Assembly (NCBI GenBank): GCA_025024175.1
Contig: QCXZ01000137.1
Location: forward strand, 2,666,001 to 2,730,000
Length of the DNA: 64,000 nucleotides
DNA from: Rhyzopertha dominica
Lineage: Eukaryota > Arthropoda > Insecta > Coleoptera > Bostrichidae
Direction: 5' to 3'
Numbering within the stretch: the stretch's first letter is position 1; every line of letters begins with the position of its first letter. Below, one piece after another: positions 45,669-56,777 of this stretch. A program made the position numbers and the translations under genes. The notes beneath the pieces were generated by a model. That model was not told the DNA's origin. It ran no database searches and worked only from the letters and a program-made list of their open reading frames with translations.

Positions 45669-46080
45669 TTAATCGCCAAGCAAACCACATTCGTCCATCT
45701 CAGAAATGAAGTTCTCTTCGTCTGATTTTGGTTCTGTGCAAAAGTAATTTTCACAATTTTTATGATCACCAAATACATGCCTTGGGCAATTTTCAGTGTT
45801 TCTAGATAATCCTGTCAATTGTTCATCAAACGAAACAACCTGTGTTTTCCTGAAATTTAGGGCTTTCGTTATTGCTCCTCTCATGTTAGATTTCAAACTT
45901 TTCCTCAGCTTATTTTTTGTCGAACTTAAACGACTTTTTGCCATTTGATGCAATTCTGAAACAGTTTCTCAGCAGATGGTTTGTGCATTTGGCGAACTAG
46001 TTGTGGTCCGTAAGGTTTTGCGGTCAGAAGTCTGTCGTCGTCACCTACCAGTTTTCCATACTTTAGTTCGTGCATATCAA
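45669..46080 (-). pseudogene. Mutator-like transposase domain relic
   Basis: From about 46050 leftward: GDDDRLLTAKPYGPQLVRQM, a basic region KSRLSSTKNKLRKSLKSNMR, and CPRHVFGDHKNCENYFCTEP. The C-x2-H-x5-H-x2-C-x4-C pattern is a probable zinc knuckle of this transposase class. The acidic catalytic residues of the MULE core are not all visible. Confidence 0.5.
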
Positions 46081-46349
46081 TACTTTGAAACTTTCAGGAA
46101 TTATATCGGATTCCATTCAAGTAGATATTCCTTTCCAATTTTTTATGCATCTGTGCTCTGCACTGGGATTGTTCTCTGCATTTGCACAATTGATGCAAAA
46201 TTTATTTCACACACCTATGTATAGCAATTTTCCTGTTTTAACCCCCTAAAGTATTCTTTCCGAGTGTGTATTCAAAACAAATTTTCGGCAAAAGTCAGTG
46301 TGAATTTCGAAAAAGTACGATGACAACTCCCGAGAGAAATAATTTCAGC

Positions 46350-47555
46350 GCTCAGATAAAAAATCTCAAATAGATATGATGAAAAATACGGAATTTATCC
46401 TGCATAAACCATGTAGAGTAGTACGTATAAACAGCCTTAAGTCAATCACATTTTATTTATTTATTATAAACATTAGCATTGATATTTATATTTATAAACA
46501 TTTCGTTATTCCTGTTATCAAATTTTACTTTTTTGCCGTTAACATTAAGTTGGTAGCTGTCATCATGTTTCAGTCAGAGCTTCGCTCTCGTGCCTAAACA
46601 TTCTTACGTGGATAAAATGCTATCTGAAACACCTATACAATAAATAACTAACAAAATGAGTAAGCGATACATCCTACGACGTGATGATAAAACCATATGT
46701 TTTAAACATGATACTTAGGTGAAGTTTTCGGTATCTTTCGTGAGCACAAAGATTTTGAAAGTTTCAGGAATTAACTGCAAGCATTAAATCTTTAGAAACC
46801 TAACTTTCTTCATATTCAAAATCAAGTAATTTAATTTAAACCAATGCTGACATTATGACATTAATAATTAGCATTGAAGACGAATACGATTAACCATGTC
46901 ACGAATAACTCCGTGTATCAATAAAGGCAAAGCCGGAAATTTCGACATGAAATAATTCAATGATCTGTCTGCTCACAATCTTATGTAAATTTCTATCTAC
47001 ACGGGTGGACACAGCTACGATCTAATAGCGTAACTGGTCGTAAAAAAGGCAAACAAGCCGGTGCCGCAGTGTTTGTTGAATCCTAAATGGGCGAACGATA
47101 GAATGAGAGTAAATATTTTTATGGGTAGGCCGATGTATGTAACGCAGCTGGCTGTTGAAATAGCAAATGGGCTGTTGCCAAAAAAATGTTTCGAATTAGG
47201 CGGAAATTTTCTATGGCGATAAATGCAAATAGCTGTTTCCTTCCTATAGGTCCGCAGCTTCCCGGCAACATTCCAACTTTTGTGGAGATTTTTCACGGCG
47301 AATTTCATCCTAAAGGGCAACCACCCTCACCCGATTAACCGCGCAAAAGAGCATTCCACTCTTCCCATTAAAATCATATTTCCTCCTTTTGGAAAACCGC
47401 CGCCCCTGCCTACGTTCAGTGGTGTACCAACTAGTAGGGGCAGAATAAATCTACNCCGAACAATATAATTAGAAAAAAAAGATAACCTCTCGGTAATNAT
47501 AATAGTACCAGTTTCATCAAGTTAAAAAAATCATATATTTATATGTACATTATTA
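46350..47555. other. intergenic DNA with GC-richer island
   Basis: No gene is recognised. 46985-47450 is GC-richer and has a 101-codon minus frame (47015-47320) without known domain. Two undetermined bases are near 47455 and 47498. Confidence 0.4.
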
Positions 47556-47557
47556 TA

Positions 47558-49015
47558 CACTATCGGACGAAAGTAAAGTAACCCTTACAACAATATGAAA
47601 CAACTCATTATTTAAAAGCCATTTGGTAACCAGGGAAACTAAAATGTTTTCACATTAGAATTCAGGGTAGGCTATGGTTACAGGTAAAGCTAAACTGCTT
47701 TCAAATGTCATATAAAATTAGTAATAAACGATTTATGCAAAAGCACATTTTTTGACAGCGACAAAAGTAAAGCCACTTTTAGAAAAACAAAGTTATGATT
47801 AGAAGACACACAAATGGCATTTAAAAAATATTAACTTAGTAATTAATGGGATACCCATTGTTGGCTATAACTTTTTGACAACGACGTGGCATTGATAAAA
47901 TTAAATTTTGGATAGTGCTAATGGGCAAACAGGCCCAAACCTCGTTAATTTTGTCAATTAGAGATTGCTTGTTTGGGATTGTTGTAGAACGAATCCGACG
48001 TTTAACCTCTTCCCACAAAATTTCTGTGGGGTTGTGGTCCGGTGACTGTACCGGTCATTGCATANCCTGAACTTTATTGTTGTGAAACCACTCCTAAGCT
48101 TCGGATCATTGTCTTGTTGAAACTCGAATCGCAAAGGCATTTCCCACTCAGCGTAAGGCAACATAACATTTTGCATTATGTCCCTGTATACTAAACTATT
48201 CCCCTCTATAAAGTACAGTCCACCTACTCCATTCCACGAAAAACAACCCCATAATAACACCCTGCCTTGTTGGTGTAACATCAGAATTAAAAATTTTGTA
48301 ACGACCTTCATCGTTAAACAATATTTTTCTGCAATCAAATGCTGACGAACAAATTCAAGCCTGACATGTTTATTTCTTTCGGAAACCAATGATTTCCCAG
48401 CTGGACGTCTGTTATAAAGTTTTCAAGAATTTCATCAATTATTCGTGGCCCTGATTTCGAAAGATCTCTTTGTCTAACCCTTTTGATTTGTCTATCCATC
48501 CAAAATGTAGTTTTTCTAGGTTTTCCCGATTTTGACAATTTTTCTACACGTACTCTCTCATTATAACGTGATTATTTTGGATGCACTATATTTGGGTAAA
48601 AGAAACTGTCTGGAAATGGTAGTTACAGTCATACCGTCCAAAAAGGCGTTCACCACTATTTGTTTTAACTCTATACAAATTTGTTTACCTTTTGGCATGT
48701 TTCTTTCTGTTAAAAACATTCACTTAATATAATCTCACAATAAGTTTTTTCAAAATTACCTGGTTCTTAACCGCCTTTTTCGCGCAAAATCAAAAAGTTG
48801 GTTTACTTTTGTCGCTGTCAGAAAGTGCACTTTTCATAAATCGTTAACCACTAATGTTATTTGACACTTGCAAACAACTTCATTTCTAGTGAAAACGTAG
48901 CCTACTATGACCTTTTAGTCTATAAGGTTTTTAATTTCCCTGATTATCAAGGAGATTTAAGAAAATGTCTTATTCGATTATTTCGCAAGGGTTGCTTTAC
49001 CATTGCCCAATAGTA
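47558..49015 (-). mobile_element. Tc1 (DD34E) element, decayed
   Basis: The ends are imperfect inverted copies: CACTATCGGACGAAAGTAAA at 47558 and the complement of TACTATTGGGCAATGGTAAA ending 49015. TA flanks both sides (47556-47557, 49016-49017). The 1.46 kb body holds a broken minus-strand transposase. A second inverted pair (GTTGGTTTACTTTTGTCGCT near 48798 with its partner near 47755) lies inside the ends. Confidence 0.85.
47836..48698 (-). pseudogene. Tc1 transposase relic
   Basis: It starts MPKGKQICIELKQIVVNAFL (ATG at 48698-48696) with a helix-turn-helix, stops near 48560, then KSGKPRKTTFWMDRQIKRVR (the Tc1 G-R-P-R-K-T linker). WGCFSWNGVGGLYFIEGN follows, with QQDNDPKLRSG (second D), QSPDHNPTEILWEEVKRRI (E) and LILSMPRRCQKVI at the end. 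Several frameshifts and stops and one N base break it. Confidence 0.85.
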
Positions 49016-49017
49016 TA

Positions 49018-49603
49018 TACATTAATTATCATTATTATTATTAATTGTTTTTTTCTGATTTGAGCCCTTACGAGCCCCTCCCACGACGTCACTGCTATCC
49101 CACGCCAGGAAACTGCGTTCTACCGAATAGGATATTGCAAGGGCAAAATTTTCAATCTATTTCGTAAATCAGATTTTCAGCCGTCGAGACGGCGGCGTCG
49201 TGGTATAGGATTTTCAGTCTGACGGTTCGCAGACGCAACGCCAGGGCATCTCGCTTCATACGCAACTAATTTGGAATAACGCGGATTGTGTAGGATGAAC
49301 CGCGGTCAATTATTGGAAATATCAGAAGCGGGATGGGATAAATTGCGGTATGGAAATTGGACGCGATCAGCTGAAATTATTGCAACCGATATGAAGGCTC
49401 TTTTGATATTACAGCCTGGAAATAACGTATGGATAAAATTCATTATTTCAGAGAATAAATGAACTTTTATTAAATATCCTCGGATCTTATCAGTTTTTTT
49501 TAGGATTCTCTTCTCTTTATCGAACGATATATCATGATCTTCTTGATTAGGGCATAAAATGGCTACTGCAAATATTAATTTATTTTGCATCAGGAACTGC
49601 AAA
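49018..49603. other. intergenic DNA with GC-richer island
   Basis: An ATTATTATTATT run follows the Tc1 end. 49080-49300 is GC-rich (GACGGCGGCGTCGTGG) without a recognised gene. A 98-codon minus frame (49306-49602) has no transposase motifs, although it abuts the mariner insertion. Confidence 0.4.
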
Positions 49604-49605
49604 TA

Positions 49606-49637
49606 TGAGGCATGTTTTTTAAGTAAGTACCGTTTTG
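49606..49637 (+). repeat. mariner left inverted end, copy 2
   Basis: Reverse complement of 50905-50936, apart from the first base. Confidence 0.93.
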
Positions 49638-49767
49638 CGATTCCGCCGCCGCAGCGCTACGGTCGGCGTTCCGTGCATGCGCGCTGGTTACCTGCATCTG
49701 TTGTCTACGCACTGACGCCATTACAGTTTGATTCTTCATTGTATACGTTGTTTACTGAGTGTTTAAG

Positions 49768-50838
49768 ATGCCTCCGACAATCGTGAGTCCCGCCGATTGT
49801 GAAGTACGGGCTGTTATACGATTTCTTAGTGCTAAAGGCCTAAAACCGATCGATATTCATCGTGAGATCTGCGAAGTTTACGGACAAAACATTATGAGTG
49901 ATGGAATGGTAAGGAAATGGGTGAGAGCATTTAAAGATGGCCGCACAAATGTGCATGATGAAGAACGGAGTGGGCATCCTTCGGTCGTTAATGAAGATTT
50001 GGTGCAGAAAGAGAACGAAAAGGTGAGAGAAAACAGACGCTTTACAATTTCATCATTGTGCGACTGCTTTCCTCAATATTCTCGTAGTGTTTTGTATCGC
50101 ATTGTGACCGAGAACTTGAATTACCGGAAATTGTGTTCACGTTGGGTTCCGAAAATGTTGACGGATTTGCACAAAACCCAACGTTTAGGCAGTGCATTGA
50201 CTTTCCTTAAGCGGTACCACAATGAAGGTGAAGATTTTTTAGACCAAATTGTTACTGGTGACGAAACATGGGTGGCCTACGTCACACCAGAATCGAAACA
50301 ACAATCCATGGAATGGCGACATTCATCATCACCCAAAAAAGTGAAGTTTAAGCAAACAATTTCTGCCCGGGAAATTATGTGCATAGTTTTTTGGGACAGA
50401 AAAGGAGTACTGCTAGTGGAGTTTCTGCCTCGTAATGAAACAATCAATGCAGCGTCTTATTGTGAGACATTGAACAATCAGCGTCGTGCAATCCAGAACA
50501 AAAGACGTGGCAAGTTGAGTAAGGGTATCGTTTTGCTGCATGACAATGCCCGTCCACATGTGGCTAATCGGACCAAAGACCTCATCAAATCTTTTAATTG
50601 GGAAACTCTAGATCATCCTCCATACAGCCCTGATCTGGCGCCCAGCGACTACCATTTGTTCCTGCACTTGAAGAAACACCTGGGTGGACAGCGTCTTNAA
50701 GACGATAACGAAGTCGAAACATTTGTGATACAGTGGTTAACAAGTCAGTCGGGAGAATTTTATGAGGAGGGTATTCAAAAACTGGTGCCACGTTATGACA
50801 AGTGCCTCAATATTCACGGAAATTATGTAGAAAAGTAG
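49768..50838 (+). CDS. mariner transposase (DD34D), copy 2
   Basis: 356 residues, full length and without stops. The catalytic aspartates are at about residues 165 (TGDETW), 259 (HDNARPH) and 294 (SPDLAPSD). SRWVPKMLT is the linker. It keeps the FKQT residues that copy 1 lacks after KKVK. Differences from copy 1 include K for V in the helix region (VQKENEK vs VQKVNEK) and Q for L (NNQRRAI vs NNLRRAI). One undetermined base (50698) masks a codon. The intact frame, intact ends and small divergence make this the best candidate for a recently active transposase in the window. Confidence 0.95.
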   Translation: MPPTIVSPADCEVRAVIRFLSAKGLKPIDIHREICEVYGQNIMSDGMVRKWVRAFKDGRTNVHDEERSGHPSVVNEDLVQKENEKVRENRRFTISSLCDCFPQYSRSVLYRIVTENLNYRKLCSRWVPKMLTDLHKTQRLGSALTFLKRYHNEGEDFLDQIVTGDETWVAYVTPESKQQSMEWRHSSSPKKVKFKQTISAREIMCIVFWDRKGVLLVEFLPRNETINAASYCETLNNQRRAIQNKRRGKLSKGIVLLHDNARPHVANRTKDLIKSFNWETLDHPPYSPDLAPSDYHLFLHLKKHLGGQRLXDDNEVETFVIQWLTSQSGEFYEEGIQKLVPRYDKCLNIHGNYVEK

Positions 50839-50904
50839 ATTAAGGTACAGGCTTTCATGTAAGATAAAATTATTGCGATATCTTTGCACGTCTTTTTTTA
50901 ATTC

Positions 50905-50936
50905 CAAAACGGTACTTACTTAAAAAACATGCCTCG
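50905..50936 (-). repeat. mariner right inverted end, copy 2
   Basis: Partner of 49606-49637. Confidence 0.93.
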
Positions 50937-50938
50937 TA

Positions 50939-51430
50939 TCATCAACAGTTACAAATCGAGAGAGAAACTCATCCGGGTCTGCTGAAAGCTTTGCCAGACT
51001 GGCTTCAGAATGCAGGACTCTCGAACGTTTCTGATCAGGCGTCAACATTCTAGGGACCCAGCGTGTGGATAACTTTTTAAGACCTACAATATCTGTTAAT
51101 ATTTTTTCTATTGTGCCACATGAAAAGTCTGTAATTTTAGCTATCGGTCGAATGATCATTCGCCTATCTGCCATTACCATGTCATGTACACGATTAACAT
51201 TTTCCTGAATAGTGACAGTTACTGGTCGTCCAGCACCCTTTGCATGTTCACACGTTTGTCTTCCCAATTTAAATTCTGTAGATATTTTTTTACCACTTGG
51301 TAAGAAGGAGCACTCTCACCTAATACACCCACCATATCTTCTTGAATTTCTTTTGGCGACAACCTTTTCTTTTGCAAATATTTTATAACTTTACGTATCT
51401 CAGATACCTTCGCGTAAATTCTAAATTATT
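50939..51430 (-). pseudogene. older mariner transposase relic of a second type
   Basis: The minus strand reads KEIQEDMVGVLGESAPSYQV with frameshifts near 51270, then GRQTCEHAKGAGRPVTVTIQ, NVNRVHDMVMADRRMIIRPI, LSTRWVPRMLTPDQK and FLSRFVTVDDT. This is the amino half of a mariner transposase with the W-V-P-R-M-L linker and a decayed T-G-D-E-T first catalytic motif. It ends at the TA into which the younger mariner inserted, and its second half is not found on the other side (49306-49603). Confidence 0.85.
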
Positions 51431-51746
51431 TTAACAAACAACGAATGACAAGACTGGTATTGAACAAGTGTCACAACAAATAAACTTTCAATATGTCAAA
51501 CGCCTACTATATCAGACACGATAAACAATGATCTCCCCTCGTAAACACCTCAGCGAAGATCAACTTTATAAGACATTATGTAAAGTAGAAATCAAAAAAT
51601 TTTATATTGTTTATTTAGATGACCCCACTTATAATTTGTCTATACAGATATTTTGCCAAGGCAATATAATCATTAAATTCGAAAAATTGTTTACTCATTA
51701 ATAAATCTAATAAACCACGATCTCCTTTTTACTCTTTGGGTTGAAA
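51431..51746. other. intergenic spacer
   Basis: Nothing is recognised; the inverted end of the older mariner should lie here but was not identified. Confidence 0.35.
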
Positions 51747-52270
51747 TTAGTATTTTGAGGTTTCGTCGATTGCAAAAATATACTTGTGAAAAGAGCATAG
51801 TAAATGTCGGTCTCCTGCTAACGTATTTTCCAGTAGTTGTTTTACTTCTTTACTGTTCTTAACTACCAACGATGCCTTAAAATTGGTGGCAACTCTGACA
51901 ACTTTATTCAGCCAACTGCACAATCTGTGTGCTAGAGTAAAGGTAAAATGATCACAGGTCTGATTAGGTTCCCCGGTTTCTGGATCTTTATCAATATTAT
52001 TTTTAGGAGTCATGGGCAAAGTGGGATATTATACTCAATCAATGTAGGCTCATACAGCTTGATATTGTCCTCTATCTTAGATATCTGGTTCTGCTTCCTC
52101 AGAATTATGTTTACTTTGTGATTAATTATAATCTTATCTGGGGAGTAATACAAAAGTTTATCCCTTATTTGCTCCTCCTGCAACGATGTCGTTATAATTC
52201 TGTGTATATTATCGTTAATTTTAACTGCACTACTCCTTACATTCTCTTTTAGAGTTGCCTCTGTGTCCAT
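51747..52270 (-). pseudogene. possible Penelope-like reverse transcriptase fragment
   Basis: Two abutting minus frames can be joined: MDTEATLKENVRSSAVKIND through NIPLCP, then TPKNNIDKDPETGEPNQTCD, followed by AHRLCSWLNKVVRVATNFKA and SLVVKNSKEVKQLLENTLAG. The last part resembles the R-L-x-x-x-L...I-K-N-S-x-E-F/V...L segment before the first catalytic block of Penelope-like polymerases (compare YRLAKFCANYLQPYVGKTSS at 10880). No Y-x-D-D or Y-G-L-P-K motif is present, so this is a suggestion only. Confidence 0.35.
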
Positions 52271-52360
52271 ATTTCGAACGTTTATGCAGTGTGGAGTTGT
52301 TCTTCTTGCGTTAAAATGATCTCAGTCAAGTTGTAAACTCTCTTATGGAATCTTCAGTCA

Positions 52361-54112
52361 CACAGAGAGGACAATTTGTTTGAAAGAAAAAATATATTTA
52401 CGGGAAACAAATTATTTGTTTGTATATGGCGAAGTAAATGATTTGTTTGTTTCAAACCCTCAAAATTCTTGAAGCGGCTAAAATAACATTTATTTAACGT
52501 AATATATACAAAGCTTTAAATTAACTTTTGAAACTATTGAATCAAGAATAATCATATCCTTTGTAGAACAAAGTATTTGTTTCACTAAACCATGAAGATG
52601 TTTGGAATAAACATATGATTAAATTTGAGTAAACCAAATATTTGTTTGGAATCAGAGAAGAGGTAAGTGATTCTCTGCAACTCAAATAAATATTTCTTTG
52701 CAGTAAAGATATCACTGATTTAGTCCAATGAAACAACTATTTCCTGGAATCAAACAATTGTTTGATTGAAAGAATTCATATGCTCAATTCATTATCTCTG
52801 TTATTGCAGCAAACTGCATGTGAATTTTAATGAAATATATATTTTTTAATTAGATTGTATAAATATTGCATTCAAACAAGCCCTTTAAACATATAAATAA
52901 ATTGTTTTTAAGTTAAAGAAATAAATTTTGATTAACCCACTTCGATATGTCTATGTATTTTATGCAAGTGTATTCCTGTGGCTTCTTGTTTTGTACAGAG
53001 TATAAAAGTTGTTTCTTGTAATTGAAAATGCAATATGTCACTCAATTCATTTCCGCAAAACTAATTGGTTTAGCCTAACCTAGAAAAGTCCATTGACAAG
53101 GTAAATTTTGCTACTTATATGTACGAATATAATGCAGACGGAAAGTATATTTATTTTAATTTAAAGGACAATCACAAATCTACTGGTTTCTATAGCGTGC
53201 TAAATGTGTTCCATTTTAGTATTACAAATATAGTGAATAAATAACGCATTACTTGTAATAGTAGTTTGGTACAAATAGGGCACTTCATTGAGCAGACTTT
53301 ACTAACATATACCTACTTCAAAATGTAGAGAAACAACGCCGTAATTAACATCCTTACGAATCATAGATGCTCATTTTGTAACAGAGCTTGCGTTAAGGAT
53401 CATGTGCTTGTTTGAATGCCTTATTTTTCACATCATATTAAGCAAATACTTTATTTAGGCTTCATACTTACTTTTAAAATCTGTGACCATCTTCCTCTTT
53501 TGTTTCACAATTTAATGAAATAAACTGACAATAATAAGAAACAAATAACGGCAGCTTTTCCCGATTAACCTTGATACATTCTGTCCAGTGTCCAACCACG
53601 GCTAAAGAAGCGGAACCCCAAACTTCCACTTTGCTAGTCGCACGCGCAAATTCAAACAATTATTTCTTTGTATCCAAAAACAGATTGTTGCATTAAAGCA
53701 TCATTTATTCTGTTTAAATACATGTTGTTTGCTATAACAGGTGTGTTTGAGTTGAACATTTACAAAGTTGAATAACGAAAAGAAACATTGATTTAACGAA
53801 AGATATATTAATTAGAAACAAGCATTTACTTTTGTTGGTATAATTCTTCAAAGCATTTAATTTAAATTTTGAAATGTTAACTCATTGGAATAAATTGTTT
53901 GACCGTGAAAAATAATATTTTATTTGCTCAAATAATTATTAGGTTACTTGAACTCGCAAGTTCTGCTCGATCTCAAATAAATCGTAATATAGTTACAAAC
54001 AAACTGATATTCTTCTTACAAATAAAATTTGTTTGTTTGAAGATAAATTTGTTGGACCTAAAAAATGTAAGTCAAACAAATTGATTTTATAAATCGAAAC
54101 AGTTTTATCTGT
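52361..54112. repeat. TTTGTTTG-rich dispersed element, full copy B
   Basis: About 1.75 kb, joining the left part seen at 774-1755 with the right part seen at 39115-40013. The two ends are loosely inverted: ACAGAGAGGACAATTTGTTTG at the left, and the complement of the right end reads ACAGATAAAACTGTTTCG; in copy C this is ACAGATAACACTGTTTGTTTG. Several TTTGTTTG or CAAACAAA motifs cluster within 120 bases of each end, as expected for transposase-binding subterminal repeats. The only notable frame is 53474-53659 on the minus strand, also present in copy C. It is probably a non-autonomous DNA transposon. No clear target duplication was found. Confidence 0.7.
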
Positions 54113-55300
54113 GCACTCTCTAAATGCTTCTTTTGTTGTGATTTTAGTATGCCCAGATTTTGCTTCTGCTTTCTCTGTTTTTCTAGGTGTTAGCAGTAAC
54201 ATGTTGCATAGATTGTTCTTGAAGCTCCTGGATTAAGTTAATTTAAGGTATTATTGCAAGAACAACTTTGAGATTACACTGATTGTCGAATTTTTTATCT
54301 AGTTGCGCAGTTTCTTCTGCTTAGTTCTTAGTTTAGTACAGATATTGGGTACGTGGGCTAATAAACATCGAGAACGTCAAAATACAGAAAAAAATCTGCT
54401 TTTTGAAAACAAAACCCGATATTTCACAAGTGTTACATTCTTCTGAAACAATGTATTTATATAACTTGGCGGGTCTTGGGTATTATATTCCGCTTAGTTT
54501 TCGGTTCCCGAATCTCCATTCCCACTGCTCAGATTGATAGATGAAAGCAACTGTCAGGAACACACGATGTATCCCGGATAGCTTCGAAAATAAACCCACT
54601 TTTGGTAACGCCGCATCGGTTACAACAAAACAAACAACCTCCCCGAAATAAACCCCTTGGATCAGGCCGAGCTGTAGGCGCGAAAATATGTACATCCGCC
54701 GGTTTGAGGGCCCGGTTAATTGGTCTAATTAAAACTTTCAACGCCGAAAATTTCGCTTCCCCGTCTTGCTTTATGACGGATGCCGTGCTGGTAACTCCGG
54801 GCGTTAAAACAGCGCGACTCGGCAAGCAATATTAATTACAGTTTTATGATTAATTGTTGACGCCCCGGGGCCCTACGTTTAAGAGCGGAGGGACAGGGAC
54901 GTACTGCATTTTTTGCAGGGGCATATTGTATCAGTATTCTAGAATTTTGTTTGTTGGCCACCGATTTTCGAACCATGTCCGGTAAACGCCAACGAGAAAG
55001 TTCTATACAGAGTGGTCACCATTAGGATCTCGGAAACGGTAAGATATAGGAAGTTAAAGAGATAAAAGTTGCACATTTTCATGCAGTTTGAGGATCTGGA
55101 GCCTTTTTTCGATATCTATAATTTGCTAGACTGTTTGCTTGTGAAACCATCACTACTTTCCGGATTATCTGCTACACAAACCAAGACTTCCTCATCTTGT
55201 TGTGGAACGGTCGATTTTGGCCGAAAGAATCATGGTAATGGTAAAGATTCTTAAATAATTTAAAATTTAGTTGCCTTCTATTTGGATTAATTTCTTGATA
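54113..55300. other. intergenic DNA with GC-richer island
   Basis: 54480-54900 is GC-rich (CGCCCCGGGGCCC at 54861) with TTAATTA-type motifs and overlapping short frames on both strands, none recognisable. A conserved non-coding element is possible. Confidence 0.4.
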
Positions 55301-55304
55301 TCGG

Positions 55305-55740
55305 AAGGGTGGTCAAAAGGCATTTCATTAAAAATGATATTTTTTCTGATTTCATAAATGTATCACACTTTTACAATTTATTGTTGGAGTTGAGAAAAGT
55401 GTGTAAAGAAACTTGGGTCTTGCAAAAAACTTCTGGATAAAAACTATTGGTTATCGCTAAGTAAGAACAAAAACTCCAGGTGTCTTTATTTTCCTCTTGA
55501 CCGGCGATCACTTTCATTCACTTTGTTATTTGCTATCGCAATTCCTCAGTTAACTGAATATGATCGCATAGAAATTTTTTGAATCGGGACAGAAATTCAG
55601 AACTCCAAATGTGCTACAAAGAACATTAGAAAACTTCTACTCAAGGCTGCATTACATTTTGAGCATCTTCTGTAAAGTAAATCTGAAAAATACTGAATTT
55701 TTCAGGGAATCATGTTTTTTTTTTGTGTACATTGATCAAA
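55305..55740 (+). repeat. internally deleted relative of the 26885-27720 element
   Basis: TTCATAAATGTATCACACTT (55353) matches 26934, and CAGAAATTCAGAACT through GAGCATCTTCTGTAAAG (55589-55678) matches 27531-27640. The transposase middle is missing. It is therefore a deletion derivative or two-ended remnant of the same DD41D subfamily. Confidence 0.65.
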
Positions 55741-56777
55741 CTAGATGAAAATTATCACTAATCAAGGAAAACTGGTAATACTTGGCTTTTCTTGTCCATT
55801 TTAGCGATAAAGAAAATTGTTCTCTTTATTTTCGTTCTTTGTCAGGCTCAGTTATTGTATTTACACTTTTCTCGACTCGGAAGCAATAAATTGTACAGGT
55901 GTGATACATTTTTGAAATCAGGAAAAAATATCCATTTCAATGATGTGAATTATGACCCCAGAAAAATGCATTTCAATTAACCATAGGCCCATGCACAATT
56001 TCAGAATAATCGGTCGAACAGAACCTGAAATATCCTGCTGGTTCCATACTTTGTAGCGACCCTGTATAAACCTTAGTTGTACGTACCTACATATTTTAAC
56101 ACTACAATTCTATTGAAGCATTTCTAATCGAGTATTACATGAGTTAATCTTGTTATCAACTTGCTTAATTCCCATGAAAGTGGCGCCCTCACATTTCTCA
56201 ATCCAGGATCTTCTCGCAATATTTCCTCATTACCTTGGCTATACTAGTCGAATACGGCCATAACTCGCATACAACTGTATAGGATTACAGCTGTTAGATC
56301 AAAATGATTTACCTCGTTGTGGGCAATTTGGATTCGCTCCAAGAACGAGAATTGTTTAGTTTTACGAACGATCATCAGAGAAACGCAGCATTTTGAAATT
56401 GAAGCTGACGGGGAGATTGTTTTGTTTGCAGTAACAGCAACTCCAGTTGGGTAAAGCCTTTTCTTCTAAACTGCCATTCCGTTCTAAAACAACGTGAATT
56501 ACTTGCGTTCGAGGCAAGCCAAAGGCGTAATTATATCGCTAAGTTAAAAATTTTATTACATGTTATTAATAAAAGAGAAAAAGTGACTTGTAAGTTATCC
56601 AGATACTTCAACTTGAGGGTTGGAACGATGCCATTTTGTTTATTCTCAGGAGTGATATACGAAACCTATATTAATTCGTTTAAGTATACCATCAAGCTTC
56701 AAGTCGGTATCGATTTAGAAAGCAATTAACGGCGATAGATTGCATTGTATACAATTCCAAACTATTGATCAGTAAGA
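55741..56777. other. AT-rich intergenic DNA
   Basis: No gene or repeat is recognised. Confidence 0.4.

Larger units (their letters stand above)
44684..46349 (-). mobile_element. Mutator-like element with YqaJ nuclease, decayed copy 2
   Basis: A diverged copy of 1756-3684, better preserved in the nuclease part. It begins at AGTAAATTTATTGCATTC and ends at GAGAGAAATAATTTC, the same two limits as copy 1, which suggests that these limits mean something. The left TTTGTTTG-rich segment that adjoins copy 1 is absent here. One undetermined base is at 45629. Confidence 0.6.
49606..50936 (+). mobile_element. mariner (DD34D) element, copy 2
   Basis: 1331 bases with 32-base inverted ends identical except at the first base (T at 49606 where copy 1 has C), flanked by TA (49604-49605, 50937-50938). 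It is nearly identical to the element at 20039-21356, including the untranslated parts. It sits next to an older, different mariner relic whose catalytic domain stops exactly at the insertion point. Confidence 0.97.

Noticed and set aside
47015..47320. 101-codon minus frame MPFRMKFAVKNLHKSWNVAG
   Set aside because: No known motif, no conservation evidence available within the window.
49306..49602. 98-codon frame abutting the young mariner as the missing half of the older mariner
   Set aside because: It lacks the HDNA and SPDL motifs and does not continue the TVDDT frame.
54529..54825. Overlapping 70-100 codon frames on both strands in a GC island
   Set aside because: GC-rich DNA has few stop codons; frames on both strands overlap and none shows a domain.
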